A DNA stretch of 64,000 nt from contig NZ_JMLS01000005.1 of NCBI RefSeq assembly GCF_000686845.1, positions 101,672 to 165,671 of the forward strand. Direction: 5' to 3'. The notes beneath the pieces were generated by a model. That model worked only from the letters and a program-made list of their open reading frames with translations. It was not told where the DNA came from and searched no databases. Within the stretch, counting starts at the first letter, position 1. Each line of letters starts with the position of its first letter. A program made the translations under genes and the position numbers. This DNA comes from Paenibacillus sp. UNC451MF (GTDB lineage: Bacteria > Bacillota > Bacilli > Paenibacillales > NBRC-103111). This document shows positions 8,485 to 18,296 of this stretch, piece after piece.

Positions 8485-8517
8485 AATACCGATATGCTAT
8501 GCGTACTATTAGGTATT
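8485..8517. promoter_or_regulatory. Palindrome AATACC-N21-GGTATT, candidate LysR operator
   Basis: AATACC (8485-8490) and GGTATT (8512-8517) are perfect inverted copies in the divergent yeiH/LysR region, the usual place for a LysR-type operator. No promoter boxes could be assigned with confidence. Confidence 0.4.
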
Positions 8518-8630
8518 GTTATTCTTGAAGTAAGATTTATACGGGATTGTTACGGTCGAATGAAAAGGATACAATGAAGTACAACAGGGTCGGATTGTTT
8601 TGTGCAGTTCAGACAGCAGAGGAGCAAGTC

Positions 8631-9524
8631 ATGGTAGTAGATACATTAAGAGTGTTTGTAACGGTAGTAGAACAAAGTCATTTCTCGAGGGCCGCTGAAT
8701 TGCTGAATCTATCTCAGCCAGGGGTCAGTTTGCATATACGCAACCTGGAAAATGAATTCGGCACCAAGCTCATTCACCGTTCCTCCAAGCATGTGAAGGT
8801 GACGGAAGCGGGTGCTATGCTGTACAAGCAGGCTAAGCAAATGCTGGCGCTTTACGATAAGGCGAAGGAAGATATACGTCAATTAAGGGATGAGGTAGCC
8901 GGTACATTGAAGGTAGGTGCAAGTTTAACCATTGGGGAATATGTACTGCCCCGATTTTTGGCTGAGTTCACCTACCAATATCCGCAGATTGATATCAGTG
9001 TCACCATTGCCAATACGGAAGAAATCGCTCAAGCGGTTCGTGCCAACGAGTTGGATATCGGAATGGTTGAGGGCAAGGTGGTCTATGATGAAATCGAACT
9101 GCAGCCTCCTTTTATGGCAGATGAAATGGTTCTGGTAGCACCAATGGATCATGCACTTTGCAATGTTAAAAAAGGTGTCGATTCAGAGCTTCTCCAGGAT
9201 CACGTATGGGTGCTCAGGGAAAGTGGATCCGGGACAAGAGCATTCAGCGATCAGTTTATGGAGAAATCGGGCATCCAGATGAAACGCTCCTATGTGTTCA
9301 ACAGCAGTCAAGGTGTTAAGGAAGCGGTTGTTGCAGGGCTTGGTATAGCCATGCTGTCCAAGTTGGTCGTGCGTAAGGAGCTGCAAGCTGGGGAATTATG
9401 CAGCATTTTGGTGAAAAATACCCGGTTAGTTCGGGATTTTAGGATACTTCAAGATAGAAAGGCAGCGGCGGAAACGATGGCAGCCAAAATGTTCATTCAG
9501 AAGCTTAGACAATTTCAATTATAG
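8631..9524 (+). CDS. LysR-family transcriptional regulator (CysL/YeiE-like)
   Basis: A 297-residue LysR-type regulator: N-terminal winged HTH (SHFSRAAELLNLSQPGVS, about residues 16-33) and a two-lobed periplasmic-binding-like effector domain from about residue 90 (GTLKVGASLTIGEYVLPRFL). The ATG at 8631 follows AGAGGAG with 6 nt spacing and gives the standard start just before DTLRVFVTVVEQ; an upstream ATG in frame lacks a site. Divergent from the YeiH-like gene, so it probably activates it in response to a sulfur anion, by analogy with YeiE-YeiH and with CysL of Bacillus. Confidence 0.9.
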   Translation: MVVDTLRVFVTVVEQSHFSRAAELLNLSQPGVSLHIRNLENEFGTKLIHRSSKHVKVTEAGAMLYKQAKQMLALYDKAKEDIRQLRDEVAGTLKVGASLTIGEYVLPRFLAEFTYQYPQIDISVTIANTEEIAQAVRANELDIGMVEGKVVYDEIELQPPFMADEMVLVAPMDHALCNVKKGVDSELLQDHVWVLRESGSGTRAFSDQFMEKSGIQMKRSYVFNSSQGVKEAVVAGLGIAMLSKLVVRKELQAGELCSILVKNTRLVRDFRILQDRKAAAETMAAKMFIQKLRQFQL

Positions 9525-9563
9525 TCACACGAAAAACTTCATTAGCGAAATCCCAATGGTTGG

Positions 9564-9592
9564 TTGATTTATGCTTGTATTTTTTATACGAT
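9564..9592 (+). promoter_or_regulatory. Candidate sigma-A promoter of hprK
   Basis: TTGATT (9564-9569), 17-nt spacer, TACGAT (9587-9592), 35 bp before the hprK start. The -10 box is imperfect. Confidence 0.4.
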
Positions 9593-9627
9593 GGGATTAT
9601 TGGGAAAACGAAGGAGACGGAACAGAG

Positions 9628-10569
9628 ATGCCTAGAAAAGTAAAAGTATCTGACTTGGTTGAAGAGTTTCACCTCGAAGTGATTTGCGGTGAGGGCGGTC
9701 TCAAACGTCCCATTACTGTCGCTGACTTATATCGCCCTGGGCTGGTTATGGCAGGATTCTATGAATTTCATCCTACAGAACGGGTGCAAATTCTTGGGAA
9801 AACAGAGCTGACCTTTTTTGATGGCTTGTCATCTGAGGAACGCATGATCCGAATGAGAAAGCTAAGTGAGCCGCAGGATACGCCTTGTATTCTAATCAGC
9901 CGAGGTCTGGATGTGCCGATAGAGCTGCTGGCCGCAGCTAACGATTTTCAAATTCCAGTTTTGCGTACTAAAGTGTCAACCACCATTCTAGCTAGCCGAA
10001 TTACTGGATTCCTAGAAAATAAACTGGCGCCTTCCACTACGATTCACGGAGTTCTAGTAGACGTTTATGGAATCGGAATGCTCATCTCGGGCAGCAGCGG
10101 TATCGGTAAGAGTGAAACCGCGCTTGAGCTTGTTAAGCGGGGACATCGCTTGATTGCTGACGATGCAGTTGAAATTCGTCAAACGGCGGATCATATTTTA
10201 AACGGAAACGCACCAGAGCTCATACGTCATTTGCTCGAAATCCGTGGTGTCGGCATTATCAATGTGATGACGCTGTTTGGGGCGGGGGCAGTCCGCAATG
10301 TAAAGAAAATATCGGTTGTTGTTAAGCTGGAGACATGGCAGCAGGAGAAACAATATGATCGCCTTGGACTGGATGAGGAAACAACACGAATTATCGATAC
10401 CGATATTCCTTTAGTGACCATTCCGGTTCGTCCGGGACGTAACTTGGCGGTTATCATTGAAGTGGCGGCGATGAACTTCCGTTTGAAACGGATGGGTTAC
10501 AATGCAGCGCTGCAGTTTACGAACAAGCTGACCGAATCACTGTCGGAAGATATCGACGATATGGAATAA
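9628..10569 (+). CDS. hprK: HPr kinase/phosphorylase
   Basis: A 313-residue bifunctional enzyme that phosphorylates HPr/Crh on Ser46 with ATP and removes the phosphate, the sensor step of carbon catabolite repression. Seen: N-terminal domain, then Walker A GSSGIGKS (residues 155-162), the His/Asp region [11 protein letters not shown], and the HprK signature around [20 protein letters not shown]. Length is normal. ATG at 9628 chosen because GGAG precedes it and [10 protein letters not shown] matches the family start; the frame extends upstream without a site. First gene of the conserved hprK-lgt-ppaX-yvoF block. Its substrate protein HPr, with Ser46 intact, is encoded at 28133. Confidence 0.97.
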   Translation: MPRKVKVSDLVEEFHLEVICGEGGLKRPITVADLYRPGLVMAGFYEFHPTERVQILGKTELTFFDGLSSEERMIRMRKLSEPQDTPCILISRGLDVPIELLAAANDFQIPVLRTKVSTTILASRITGFLENKLAPSTTIHGVLVDVYGIGMLISGSSGIGKSETALELVKRGHRLIADDAVEIRQTADHILNGNAPELIRHLLEIRGVGIINVMTLFGAGAVRNVKKISVVVKLETWQQEKQYDRLGLDEETTRIIDTDIPLVTIPVRPGRNLAVIIEVAAMNFRLKRMGYNAALQFTNKLTESLSEDIDDME

Positions 10570-10606
10570 TTAGAATGCTTGGCCATTCGTATTGAGGAGG
10601 AGCAAC

Positions 10607-11611
10607 ATGTTTCTGGCAATCAACCCCATTGCTTTCGGCATAGGATCTCTGCAGGTTCATTGGTACGGAATTATATTGGGCACAGCGGCGCTAGTTGGCC
10701 TGCTGTTGGCTATTCAAGAAGGAAAACGGTTCGGGATGAACCCTGATTTTTTCATGGATTTGGTGCTCTTAGGTGTTCCTTCAGCCATCATCGGAGCGCG
10801 AATTTATTATGTAGCGTTCAAATGGGAAGATTATAGAGACAATTTGTCTGAAATTATTAAAGTATGGCATGGCGGGATCGCTATATACGGCGCGTTGATC
10901 GGTGCGATTATTGCTGCTCTCATTTATGTTCGGAGAAAAGGATATTCGTTCTGGCGTATTGCCGATATTTGCGCACCGGGATTAATTGTTGGACAAGCAA
11001 TCGGACGTTGGGGTAATTTTATGAATCAGGAAGCTCACGGTGGACCGACCAGCGAAGAATTCCTGCGTAACTCCTTGCATTTGCCTGATTTTATCGTAAA
11101 TCAAATGTTTATAGACGGGCAGTTCTACCATCCGACCTTCTTGTATGAATCGTTGTGGAATATTGTAGGGCTCGTGCTGCTCTTGGTACTGCGCAGAAGA
11201 CCTTTCTTGCGTGCGGGCGAGCTGTTTATGAGCTATTTCATCTGGTATTCCATTGGCCGCTTCTACGTGGAAGGGCTGAGAACGGATAGCCTGGATTTTA
11301 CAGGTCCAGATTGGTTGGCTTCCTTGATGAACGGTTTGTGGGCGCCAATGAATTGGATGGGCTTCGAGTCAGGATTTATGACCTACGGCGGTAATGTAAG
11401 AATTTCGCAGCTGCTGGCTGTGCTTATCGTCATTGCAGCGTTCATTCTGATTTTGATCCGCAGAAAGACAGGGGCCGCTTCAGTGCGTTACGCGGATCCT
11501 ATTGAACGTTTGAAAGGGAAAGATACTCAGGACGGTCAACAAGGTGGCCCAACAGATGCGGTGGAATCGTCATCGTCGGCTAAACCGTCGGATCCCACGA
11601 CTGACCATTAA
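10607..11611 (+). CDS. lgt: Prolipoprotein diacylglyceryl transferase
   Basis: A 334-residue membrane enzyme that moves diacylglycerol from phosphatidylglycerol to the lipobox cysteine of prelipoproteins. Seen: seven or so hydrophobic helices, HGGIAIYGALIG, the signature GRWGNFMNQEAHGG and HPTFLYESLWN. About 45 residues at the C-terminus are a hydrophilic Gly/Ser/Thr-rich tail absent from shorter homologues. GAGGAGGAG lies just before the ATG at 10607. Lies 37 bp after hprK, in the same operon; the lipoproteins encoded at 32680 and 56647 would be substrates. Confidence 0.97.
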   Translation: MFLAINPIAFGIGSLQVHWYGIILGTAALVGLLLAIQEGKRFGMNPDFFMDLVLLGVPSAIIGARIYYVAFKWEDYRDNLSEIIKVWHGGIAIYGALIGAIIAALIYVRRKGYSFWRIADICAPGLIVGQAIGRWGNFMNQEAHGGPTSEEFLRNSLHLPDFIVNQMFIDGQFYHPTFLYESLWNIVGLVLLLVLRRRPFLRAGELFMSYFIWYSIGRFYVEGLRTDSLDFTGPDWLASLMNGLWAPMNWMGFESGFMTYGGNVRISQLLAVLIVIAAFILILIRRKTGAASVRYADPIERLKGKDTQDGQQGGPTDAVESSSSAKPSDPTTDH

Positions 11612-11672
11612 GAAGAGAGGCGAGCCACTTTGGCTCGCTGTCTAATGACAGCATGATAAAGGAGCATGAGTG

Positions 11673-12338
11673 ATGATTCATACGATGTTATTTGATCTCG
11701 ACGGTACGATACTCGATACGAACGAGCTCATTATTCAGTCATTTTTGCATACGTTTGATGGAATAACGAAGGAGCCGGTAACCAGGGAGCACATTATTCC
11801 CAATATGGGACGGCCGCTCGTAGAGCAAATGCAGTTTTTTTCTGGTAGAGATACTGTAGATGATCTGGTTCAAAAATACCGTAGATTCAATATTGAAAAG
11901 CACGATGCATTAGTAAAGGAGTTCCCTGATGTTCGTGAGACGCTTGGCCGCTTGCATGCCGCCGGCATCAAATTGGGTGTTGTGACGAGTAAGGTAAGGG
12001 TGACTACGGAGATGGGCTTGAAGCTCTGCGGCATTTACGATCTTTTCGGAGCAATTGTTACGGTCGACGAAGTACAGCGAGCAAAACCGGATCCTGAAGG
12101 AATACGCAAAGCGTTAAAAGAGCTTGGATCTGACGCTAACGGCGCGTTAATGGTAGGTGACAGTCATTATGATCTGGAGGCGGCTCATAATGCAGGGATT
12201 CCGTCCGTAGGCGTCGCCTGGTCATTGAAAGGCATCCCGTATTTAAAACAGTATAATCCAACCTATATCATTGATGATATTAAGGAACTGCTTCCTATTG
12301 CAGGAGTCGAGGAGAGTTCGATTGAGAAAAACCGATAG
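11673..12338 (+). CDS. ppaX: Pyrophosphatase PpaX (HAD family)
   Basis: A 221-residue HAD-superfamily hydrolase. Seen: motif [17 protein letters not shown], motif II VVTSK, motif III/IV with KPDPEG and [12 protein letters not shown]. The NTNELI-like sequence after motif I is the PpaX signature. In Bacillus PpaX hydrolyses the pyrophosphate made when HprK/P dephosphorylates P-Ser-HPr, which explains linkage with hprK. GTG at 11670 and ATG at 11673 are adjacent; the ATG is 8 nt from AGGAG and was preferred. The gene end overlaps the next gene by 17 bp. Confidence 0.94.
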   Translation: MIHTMLFDLDGTILDTNELIIQSFLHTFDGITKEPVTREHIIPNMGRPLVEQMQFFSGRDTVDDLVQKYRRFNIEKHDALVKEFPDVRETLGRLHAAGIKLGVVTSKVRVTTEMGLKLCGIYDLFGAIVTVDEVQRAKPDPEGIRKALKELGSDANGALMVGDSHYDLEAAHNAGIPSVGVAWSLKGIPYLKQYNPTYIIDDIKELLPIAGVEESSIEKNR

Positions 12339-12852
12339 ATTTTCGGTCGAGGGACCGAATTCGTTGTGGCAAATGTACCGAACCGTTAGCTTTTGGAAGG
12401 CGGTCCGCAATTTTATTTTTATACAAGTGACTCGGTATGCACCCTTCTTGTCCTTTAAGCGCTGGATTTACCGCCATGTGCTTGGGATGAAGGTGGGGGA
12501 GCATACCTCCTTTGCGTTAATGGTGATGGTGGATGTGTTTTTCCCGGAACGGATTGAGGTCGGCAGCAATTCTATAATCGGATACAATACAACGATATTG
12601 ACGCATGAATATTTAATTAAAGAATACCGAATTGGAACGGTCCAGATTGGTTCTAACGTGATGATTGGAGCGAATACAACGGTGCTGCCAGGAGTAACTA
12701 TCGGTGACCATGCTGTAATTGGAGCAGGCTCGGTCGTGCACAAGGACGTCGCTCCGTACAGCTTTGTAGCAGGCAATCCGTTGCGTGTCATTAGGGAAGA
12801 TGTGAGAGAGGGACAATTGAAAGAGGGGACGGGAGACGACAGTGAAGTTTAG
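12322..12852 (+). CDS. yvoF: YvoF-like hexapeptide-repeat acyltransferase
   Basis: A 176-residue left-handed beta-helix acyltransferase of the maltose/galactoside O-acetyltransferase type. Hexapeptide repeats run from about residue 75 ([14 protein letters not shown]) to 150 ([31 protein letters not shown] would be split as several I/V-G-A units). Start assigned to TTG at 12322, preceded by GAGGAGAG and giving [11 protein letters not shown], the start seen in YvoF homologues; this overlaps ppaX by 17 bp. Gene order hprK-lgt-ppaX-yvoF is conserved in Bacillus. Acceptor substrate unknown. Confidence 0.88.
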   Translation: MRKTDRFSVEGPNSLWQMYRTVSFWKAVRNFIFIQVTRYAPFLSFKRWIYRHVLGMKVGEHTSFALMVMVDVFFPERIEVGSNSIIGYNTTILTHEYLIKEYRIGTVQIGSNVMIGANTTVLPGVTIGDHAVIGAGSVVHKDVAPYSFVAGNPLRVIREDVREGQLKEGTGDDSEV

Positions 12853-13600
12853 ACCATGTATCGATCTTCACCAAGGAAAGGTAAAGCAAATTGTAGGAGA
12901 AACTTTGAATACAGGCCAGCAGGGGGTTGTCGAAAATTTCGTTTCCGAACACGACTCCGCTTATTATGCTGAAATGTTCAAGCAGGACCAGCTGTTGGGC
13001 GGCCACGTCATTATGTTAGGTGGCGGCAATGAGGAAGCGGCTGTGAAAGCGCTGCGCCGGTATGAGGGAGGCCTGCAGATCGGCGGTGGCATAACATCGG
13101 AGAACGCGTCTCATTATTTAGAGCAAGGCGCCTCGCATGTTATCGTAACCTCTTACATTTTCCGTGATGGAGAGCTGAATAACGGTAATCTCGACAGCAT
13201 CGTATCCGAGGTTGGAAAAGATCGGCTGGTTATCGATTTAAGCTGTAAGGAAAAGGACGGCAAATGGTACGTTGTAACGAACCAATGGAAAACCTTCAGT
13301 AATTTTGAGCTGACTTTGGACAACATTCGGTATTTGGAGCAGTTTTGCGACGAGTTCCTCGTTCACGCAGTGGATGTGGAGGGCAAGCAGTCCGGTATTC
13401 AACAAAGCTTGGTAAGTCATTTATCCCAATGCGTGACGATTCCTACCACCTATGCGGGAGGAGCCAGATCCATGGAGGATATGGAGCTGTTCCGTTCACT
13501 TTGTGCAGGCAAGATGGATATTACGATCGGAAGTGCTTTGGATATTTTCGGCGGTAAATTATCCTACAAGGACGTCGTAGCTTACTCCAATAAGCAATAG
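12842..13600 (+). CDS. hisA: Eukaryotic-type HisA (ProFAR isomerase, HIS6-like)
   Basis: A 252-residue TIM barrel catalysing the Amadori isomerisation of ProFAR to PRFAR in histidine synthesis. The sequence follows the fungal/plant HIS6 type rather than the bacterial one: [14 protein letters not shown] at the start (D8), [55 protein letters not shown] (D132), [27 protein letters not shown], and SALDIFGG at the end. D8 and D132 are the likely catalytic acids. GTG start overlaps the yvoF stop by 11 bp with GGGAG upstream. No bacterial-type hisA is found in the usual place between hisH and hisF, so this gene most likely supplies the step for the operon. Confidence 0.93.
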   Translation: MKFRPCIDLHQGKVKQIVGETLNTGQQGVVENFVSEHDSAYYAEMFKQDQLLGGHVIMLGGGNEEAAVKALRRYEGGLQIGGGITSENASHYLEQGASHVIVTSYIFRDGELNNGNLDSIVSEVGKDRLVIDLSCKEKDGKWYVVTNQWKTFSNFELTLDNIRYLEQFCDEFLVHAVDVEGKQSGIQQSLVSHLSQCVTIPTTYAGGARSMEDMELFRSLCAGKMDITIGSALDIFGGKLSYKDVVAYSNKQ

Positions 13601-13676
13601 CAAATTAGCACCGGTTCGTGTTGTTTGACGCTAGGGAAGAGTATGATTTTTTTGGTCATTTTTTGCCGTGTATTCA

Positions 13677-13705
13677 TTGACGCCACAGGTGTTCGGTGGT
13701 ACACT
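13677..13705 (+). promoter_or_regulatory. Sigma-A promoter before hisZ
   Basis: TTGACG (13677-13682), 17-nt spacer, TACACT (13700-13705), about 100 bp before the hisZ start. It would drive hisZGDBHF-IE independently of the hprK-hisA block. No T-box or leader peptide was recognised. Confidence 0.6.
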
Positions 13706-13804
13706 TACGATTACATTCTTTATTTTGGTAGTATGGTAGCATATTAGCGGACTAAAGCGTATATTATGGAAAAGACGACTGTTACTATTAGGCGGGTGAG
13801 ATCG

Positions 13805-15004
13805 GTGTCGAAACCAAAAGTGTTTGAAAAACCGACCGGAGTTAAAGATTATCTTCCAGAGGCGGCAGCAAAGCTCCGCTCTATTGAAACCAATGTACTT
13901 CAATGCATGGAGCGTTGGGGTTATTCTGAAATTATAACGCCGACGTTGGAATTTTATGATACGGTTGGTGTAGCCAGCTCTACAGAAGATCGTAAGCTGT
14001 TTAAGCTGCTCGACCGAAATGGAACGACGTTGGTTATGCGTTCGGATGTAACGGCTCCCATTGCACGAGTCGTGTCTTCGTTATTAAAGGAGCAGCCTTT
14101 GCCGATTCGATTGTCCTACCATGCTAATGTGTTTAGGGCTTTTGAGGCGGAAGCGGGAAGGGATGCGGAGTTTTTCCAAACGGGCGTTGAGCTTGTAGGG
14201 GATGCTTCTTCGGAATCCGATGCAGAGGTTATTGCTCTAGCTATTGCCAGCCTGCAATCAGCGGGTGTTGAGCAATTTAAAATTGCGCTGGGCCATGTGG
14301 GCTTCTTAACCGGACTGTTCAATGAAATGCTCCAGGAACGCATCGAAGCACAGCAAGCCTTAAAGGAATGCTTACTGAATCGTGACTATGTGGGTTATAG
14401 GGATACCATTAAGTCACTTGGATTGACGGCTGAGGTGCAGCAGGAGCTGGAAGGTATCCTTCGTCTGCGAGGCGGTCAAGAAATATGTGCTCAAGCGAAA
14501 CAGGTCGCTCGCGATCCGATAGCTCAGCAATCCATTGAACACTTGTGCGAAATTTGGGATGTGCTGGAGGCTTACGGAGTCAGCGAGCATGTACTTATAG
14601 ATTTGACCATGATCGGGGACTTTTCCTATTACACCGGTATGACATTTGAGGGCTATGCCGCAGATCTAGGCTTCCCGGTATGCAGCGGTGGCCGATACGA
14701 TAATTTATTGACTCAATTCGGTCGCCCGGCACCGGCTACAGGCTTCGCTTTGAAGACGAACCGCATATTGGAAGCTGTGAGCAAACAGCCTATCGAAACT
14801 CCTGCTAAAGTATTGATTGCTTACACCGCTTCTAAACGCGGAGAGGCTTTCACAAAAGCACGTGAAATGCGCTTGCAGGACGGTATTATGATAGAGACGC
14901 GCTTGATACCAGACAAATTGAATGAATTCCAGGCGGTTCGCAAGGACGATGGAACGTTCTCCGTGAACGGGGCCATTTATCATAACGTCATCGAGTTTGG
15001 ATAA
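13805..15004 (+). CDS. hisZ: ATP phosphoribosyltransferase regulatory subunit
   Basis: A HisRS-like protein of about 399 residues lacking aminoacylation function; it partners short-form HisG to form the active, histidine-sensitive first enzyme of the pathway. Seen: KPTGVKDYLPEAAAKL, motif 2-like VMRSDVTAPIARVV and RLSYHANVFRAFEAEAGRDAEF split regions, and motif 3-like GGRYDNLLTQFGRPAPATGFAL. GTG at 13805 (GGTGAG upstream) gives the family-like start SKPKVFEKPTG; an ATG 13 codons upstream at 13766 has no clear site but cannot be excluded. Seven bp of spacing to hisG. Confidence 0.93.
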   Translation: MSKPKVFEKPTGVKDYLPEAAAKLRSIETNVLQCMERWGYSEIITPTLEFYDTVGVASSTEDRKLFKLLDRNGTTLVMRSDVTAPIARVVSSLLKEQPLPIRLSYHANVFRAFEAEAGRDAEFFQTGVELVGDASSESDAEVIALAIASLQSAGVEQFKIALGHVGFLTGLFNEMLQERIEAQQALKECLLNRDYVGYRDTIKSLGLTAEVQQELEGILRLRGGQEICAQAKQVARDPIAQQSIEHLCEIWDVLEAYGVSEHVLIDLTMIGDFSYYTGMTFEGYAADLGFPVCSGGRYDNLLTQFGRPAPATGFALKTNRILEAVSKQPIETPAKVLIAYTASKRGEAFTKAREMRLQDGIMIETRLIPDKLNEFQAVRKDDGTFSVNGAIYHNVIEFG

Positions 15005-15016
15005 AGGAGCATGGAT

Positions 15017-15652
15017 ATGCAGGATGTATTGAAAGTGGCGATGCCCAAAGGGCGTATATATAAACAAGCTTCCAAACTGTTTCGTGAAGCGGGATTTCCC
15101 ATTCAAGACGATATGGACGATTCTCGTAAGCTAATTATTCCAGTACCTGAAGCCGGGCTGGAATTCATTATGGCTAAACCGGTCGATGTAGCGACTTATG
15201 TGGAATATGGTGTTGCCGATATCGGTGTCGTAGGTAAGGATGTTCTCATGGAGGAAAACCGTGATGTATATGAGCTGTTAGATCTAGGCATTGCGCGCTG
15301 CCGGATGTCGGTAATCGGCCTTCCCGACTGGAAGCCGGTGCTGAATCCGCGGGTTGCGACCAAATATCCGAATGTGGCTTCGCAATATTTCCGGGAACGT
15401 GGCCAGCAGGTGGAGGTTATCAAGCTGAATGGTTCCATCGAGCTTGCTCCATTGATTGGGCTTGCTGATCGGATTGTAGATATGGTGGAAACCGGACAGA
15501 CGCTGAAAGAGAACGGACTGGTCGAGCAGGAGGAAATCTTCTCGATTACTAGCCGATTGATTGCCAACCGGGTCAGCTACCGGATGAAGAACGAGTCGAT
15601 ACAGGTGTTATGTGATAAGCTACAGCAATTGATGGCATCCACAGGGAAATAG
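15017..15652 (+). CDS. hisG: ATP phosphoribosyltransferase catalytic subunit, short form
   Basis: A 211-residue enzyme joining ATP and PRPP to PR-ATP, the committed step of histidine synthesis. Short form: it ends without the C-terminal regulatory ACT-like domain and therefore needs HisZ, which is encoded just upstream. Seen: [13 protein letters not shown] at the start, [16 protein letters not shown], and the PRPP-binding [18 protein letters not shown]. Two in-frame ATG codons; the second (15017) is 7 nt from AAAGGAG while the first is only 1 nt away, so the second was chosen. Confidence 0.96.
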   Translation: MQDVLKVAMPKGRIYKQASKLFREAGFPIQDDMDDSRKLIIPVPEAGLEFIMAKPVDVATYVEYGVADIGVVGKDVLMEENRDVYELLDLGIARCRMSVIGLPDWKPVLNPRVATKYPNVASQYFRERGQQVEVIKLNGSIELAPLIGLADRIVDMVETGQTLKENGLVEQEEIFSITSRLIANRVSYRMKNESIQVLCDKLQQLMASTGK

Positions 15653-15724
15653 TGAGATATAAGAGTGCATCAGAGCCGTTTAAAAATAAGTTGGTTCAAA
15701 GTATCAGCAGAGGGGGATATCGTG

Positions 15725-17014
15725 ATGAAAATGATGCCGGCAAGCGAATTTGCGCTTCAGCGTGAAGTGGAATACGGCTCGGAAGAGCAAAACGAGCGGG
15801 TCAAAAGCATTATTGAGAGCGTGCGCAGAGAAGGCGATGCAGCGTTGAAACGGTTCGCTCAGCAGTTCGACAAAACTACCGTCGATGAACTGCGCGTTAG
15901 CGATGCGGAGATTGAGGCTGCTTACGCGAAGGTTGACGAGAGCTTCCTCACCGCGATTAGGGAGGCGGCGGATAACGTACGGCGCTTCCATGAGAAACAG
16001 ATGCGTTCCTCCTGGATGGATTTGCAGCCGGACGGCAGCATCCTAGGACAAGTGATCCGTCCGCTGCGCCGGGTAGGCTTGTATGTCCCTGGCGGCAAAG
16101 CGGCCTATCCGTCTTCCGTGCTGATGAATGCTATTCCGGCACAGGTAGCGGGAGTACCGGAAATTGTGATGGTCACGCCTCCGGCAACCGCCGGTGTTGA
16201 AGGAATTGATCCTCACATTCTGGTAGCGGCTGCGGAAGCTGGTGTTAAAGAGATTTATCGTGTCGGAGGAGCACAAGCGGTAGCCGCTCTGGCCTACGGC
16301 ACGGAGTCGATCCCAGCAGCAGACAAAATCGTTGGTCCGGGGAACATCTATGTAGCCTTAGCGAAACGCTACGTGTTCGGAGCGGTGGACATCGATAGCA
16401 TCGCTGGCCCGAGTGAAATCGTAGTGCTGGCCGATGAGTCGGCCGAACCGGCTTATGTAGCCGCTGACCTGCTGTCACAGGCTGAGCACGACGAAATGGC
16501 TTCGGCCATTCTTATTACACCGTCACAGACGCTTGCAGAAGCGGTACAGGCGGAAGTGGCACGCCAGCTGGAGACGCTGCCGAAGCGGGACATCGCATCG
16601 CAATCGATTCGCGATTACGGAGCCATCCTCACGGTAGCCAGTCTTGAGGAAGGTGTTCGTGCTGTCAATCGGCTTGCGCCTGAGCATCTGGAGATTATCG
16701 TGAAAGAGCCGTTCCAGTACTTGAGCGCTATTGAAAATGCAGGTGCCATCTTCCTTGGACCTTACAGCTCGGAGCCGGTGGGAGACTATTTCGCAGGCCC
16801 GAACCATGTGCTGCCGACCAATGGAACGGCAAGATTCTCTTCCCCATTGAACGTGGATGATTTCATGAAGAAATCCAGCGTTATTTATTACAGTAAAGAA
16901 GCGCTGTTCAAGAACGGGGATAAAATTATAGCATTAGCCCGTCACGAAGGGCTTGAAGCCCATGCAAGGGCGATACAAATACGACTCGAGAAAGAAGGGG
17001 ACTCCCGTGGCTGA
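15725..17014 (+). CDS. hisD: Histidinol dehydrogenase
   Basis: A 429-residue zinc enzyme carrying out the last two oxidations, L-histidinol to L-histidine with NAD. Seen: [38 protein letters not shown], the signature [18 protein letters not shown], the zinc/catalytic QAEHDEMA and the C-terminal APEHLEI and [10 protein letters not shown] blocks. ATG at 15725 follows GAGGGGG; the frame extends upstream without a site. Last 8 bp overlap hisB. Confidence 0.97.
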   Translation: MKMMPASEFALQREVEYGSEEQNERVKSIIESVRREGDAALKRFAQQFDKTTVDELRVSDAEIEAAYAKVDESFLTAIREAADNVRRFHEKQMRSSWMDLQPDGSILGQVIRPLRRVGLYVPGGKAAYPSSVLMNAIPAQVAGVPEIVMVTPPATAGVEGIDPHILVAAAEAGVKEIYRVGGAQAVAALAYGTESIPAADKIVGPGNIYVALAKRYVFGAVDIDSIAGPSEIVVLADESAEPAYVAADLLSQAEHDEMASAILITPSQTLAEAVQAEVARQLETLPKRDIASQSIRDYGAILTVASLEEGVRAVNRLAPEHLEIIVKEPFQYLSAIENAGAIFLGPYSSEPVGDYFAGPNHVLPTNGTARFSSPLNVDDFMKKSSVIYYSKEALFKNGDKIIALARHEGLEAHARAIQIRLEKEGDSRG

Positions 17015-17609
17015 TCAACAAGCGACTCGTTCGGCAAACATTGCCCGCAAGACGAATGAAACGGACATTCAACTTAACTTTAACGTAGACGGCTCCGGTA
17101 TTTCAGAGCTTGAGACGGACGTGCCGTTCTTAAATCATATGCTCGACTTGTTTACGAAGCACGGGCAATTTGACCTTCAGGTTAAGGCCATCGGAGATAT
17201 CGATATCGATGACCATCATACAGTAGAGGATATCGGGATTTGCTTAGGCTCTACGCTGCGCGAAGCTCTTGGGGACAAGAAGGGGATCAAGCGTTACGCT
17301 AACGTATTCATCCCGATGGATGAAGCTTTGGCTCAAGTTGTGATCGACATCAGCAACCGTCCGCATTTTGAATATCGTGCGCAGTATCCGTCGGCTCAGG
17401 TAGGAAGCTTCTCGACCGAAATGGTTCACGAATTTTTGTGGAAATTTGCGTTGGAAGCCCGCATTACCCTGCATGTTATTGTCCATTATGGTCAAAACAC
17501 GCATCATATGATCGAAGCGATTTTCAAGGCGCTCGGCCGCGCGCTGGACGAAGCGACGAGCATCGATCCGCGCGTGAAAGGCGTGCCTTCCACGAAGGGA
17601 GTGCTGTAG
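17007..17609 (+). CDS. hisB: Imidazoleglycerol-phosphate dehydratase
   Basis: A 200-residue monofunctional HisB that dehydrates IGP to imidazole acetol phosphate. Seen: metal-binding motifs [16 protein letters not shown] and [22 protein letters not shown], plus [19 protein letters not shown] near the N-terminus. No histidinol-phosphatase domain is fused. GTG at 17007 follows AAGGGG and lies inside the end of hisD, giving an 8-bp overlap; a longer in-frame start within hisD is unlikely. A single base separates the stop from hisH. Confidence 0.97.
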   Translation: MADQQATRSANIARKTNETDIQLNFNVDGSGISELETDVPFLNHMLDLFTKHGQFDLQVKAIGDIDIDDHHTVEDIGICLGSTLREALGDKKGIKRYANVFIPMDEALAQVVIDISNRPHFEYRAQYPSAQVGSFSTEMVHEFLWKFALEARITLHVIVHYGQNTHHMIEAIFKALGRALDEATSIDPRVKGVPSTKGVL

Positions 17610-17610
17610 C

Positions 17611-18216
17611 ATGATCGCCATTATCGACTATGGCATGGGCAATCTGCACAGCGTGAGCAAAGCCGTGGAGCGTCTTGGCTATGAAGCGGTTATCACCTCC
17701 GATGAGCAGCAGATCATGGCGGCAGATGGCGCCATTCTGCCAGGCGTAGGCGCCTTCGGCGATGCGATGGAGCATCTGCGTGAATCGAAGCTGGACGGAA
17801 CGGTGAAGCGTTATGCAGAGACCGGTAAGCCACTTCTTGGTATCTGCCTCGGCATGCAGCTGTTGTTCAGCCGCAGTGAGGAACACGGCTCTAATGAAGG
17901 TTTGAACCTGCTGCCCGGCAGCGTGGTTCGTTTCCGCGGCAGCTACAAGGTGCCGCATATGGGCTGGAACCGGCTGCAATTCGTGCAGCAGAGTCCGCTG
18001 TTCAAAGGGATTGAGGAAGGTCATGTCTACTTCGTCCATTCCTTCCATGTTCAACCGGAACAGCCATCGGATTTGCTTGCGACCACGGATTACTATCAGC
18101 AGGTGACAGCTATTGTCGGACGGAACAACGTGTACGGCATGCAATTTCACCCGGAAAAGAGCGGCAGCATCGGTATGCAGCTGCTCGGTAACTTTCTTGA
18201 ACTATGCAAGCGTTAG
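17611..18216 (+). CDS. hisH: Imidazole glycerol phosphate synthase, glutaminase subunit
   Basis: A 201-residue class I glutamine amidotransferase that feeds ammonia to HisF. Seen: IDYGMGNLHSVSKAVERL, the nucleophile elbow GICLGMQLLF with catalytic Cys, PHMGWNRL, and the His/Glu dyad in YGMQFHPEKSG. Begins 1 bp after hisB. Downstream, an 80-bp gap leads directly to hisF; most Bacillota have hisA here. Confidence 0.97.
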   Translation: MIAIIDYGMGNLHSVSKAVERLGYEAVITSDEQQIMAADGAILPGVGAFGDAMEHLRESKLDGTVKRYAETGKPLLGICLGMQLLFSRSEEHGSNEGLNLLPGSVVRFRGSYKVPHMGWNRLQFVQQSPLFKGIEEGHVYFVHSFHVQPEQPSDLLATTDYYQQVTAIVGRNNVYGMQFHPEKSGSIGMQLLGNFLELCKR

Positions 18217-18296
18217 TCGGTAGTTCTGACTCATACGGTATCAAGTCATAGCTGTAGTAGTGAACAAATTTCATGGGAATGGGGGCATACGAACAG

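Noticed and set aside
13601-13804. His-specific T-box or leader peptide before hisZ
   Set aside because: No His-codon run and no T-box sequence were found; only a sigma-A promoter is supported.
18217-18296. A missed short hisA or leader gene between hisH and hisF
   Set aside because: Only 80 bp remain and no frame resembles a barrel strand; the gap is empty of coding sequence.
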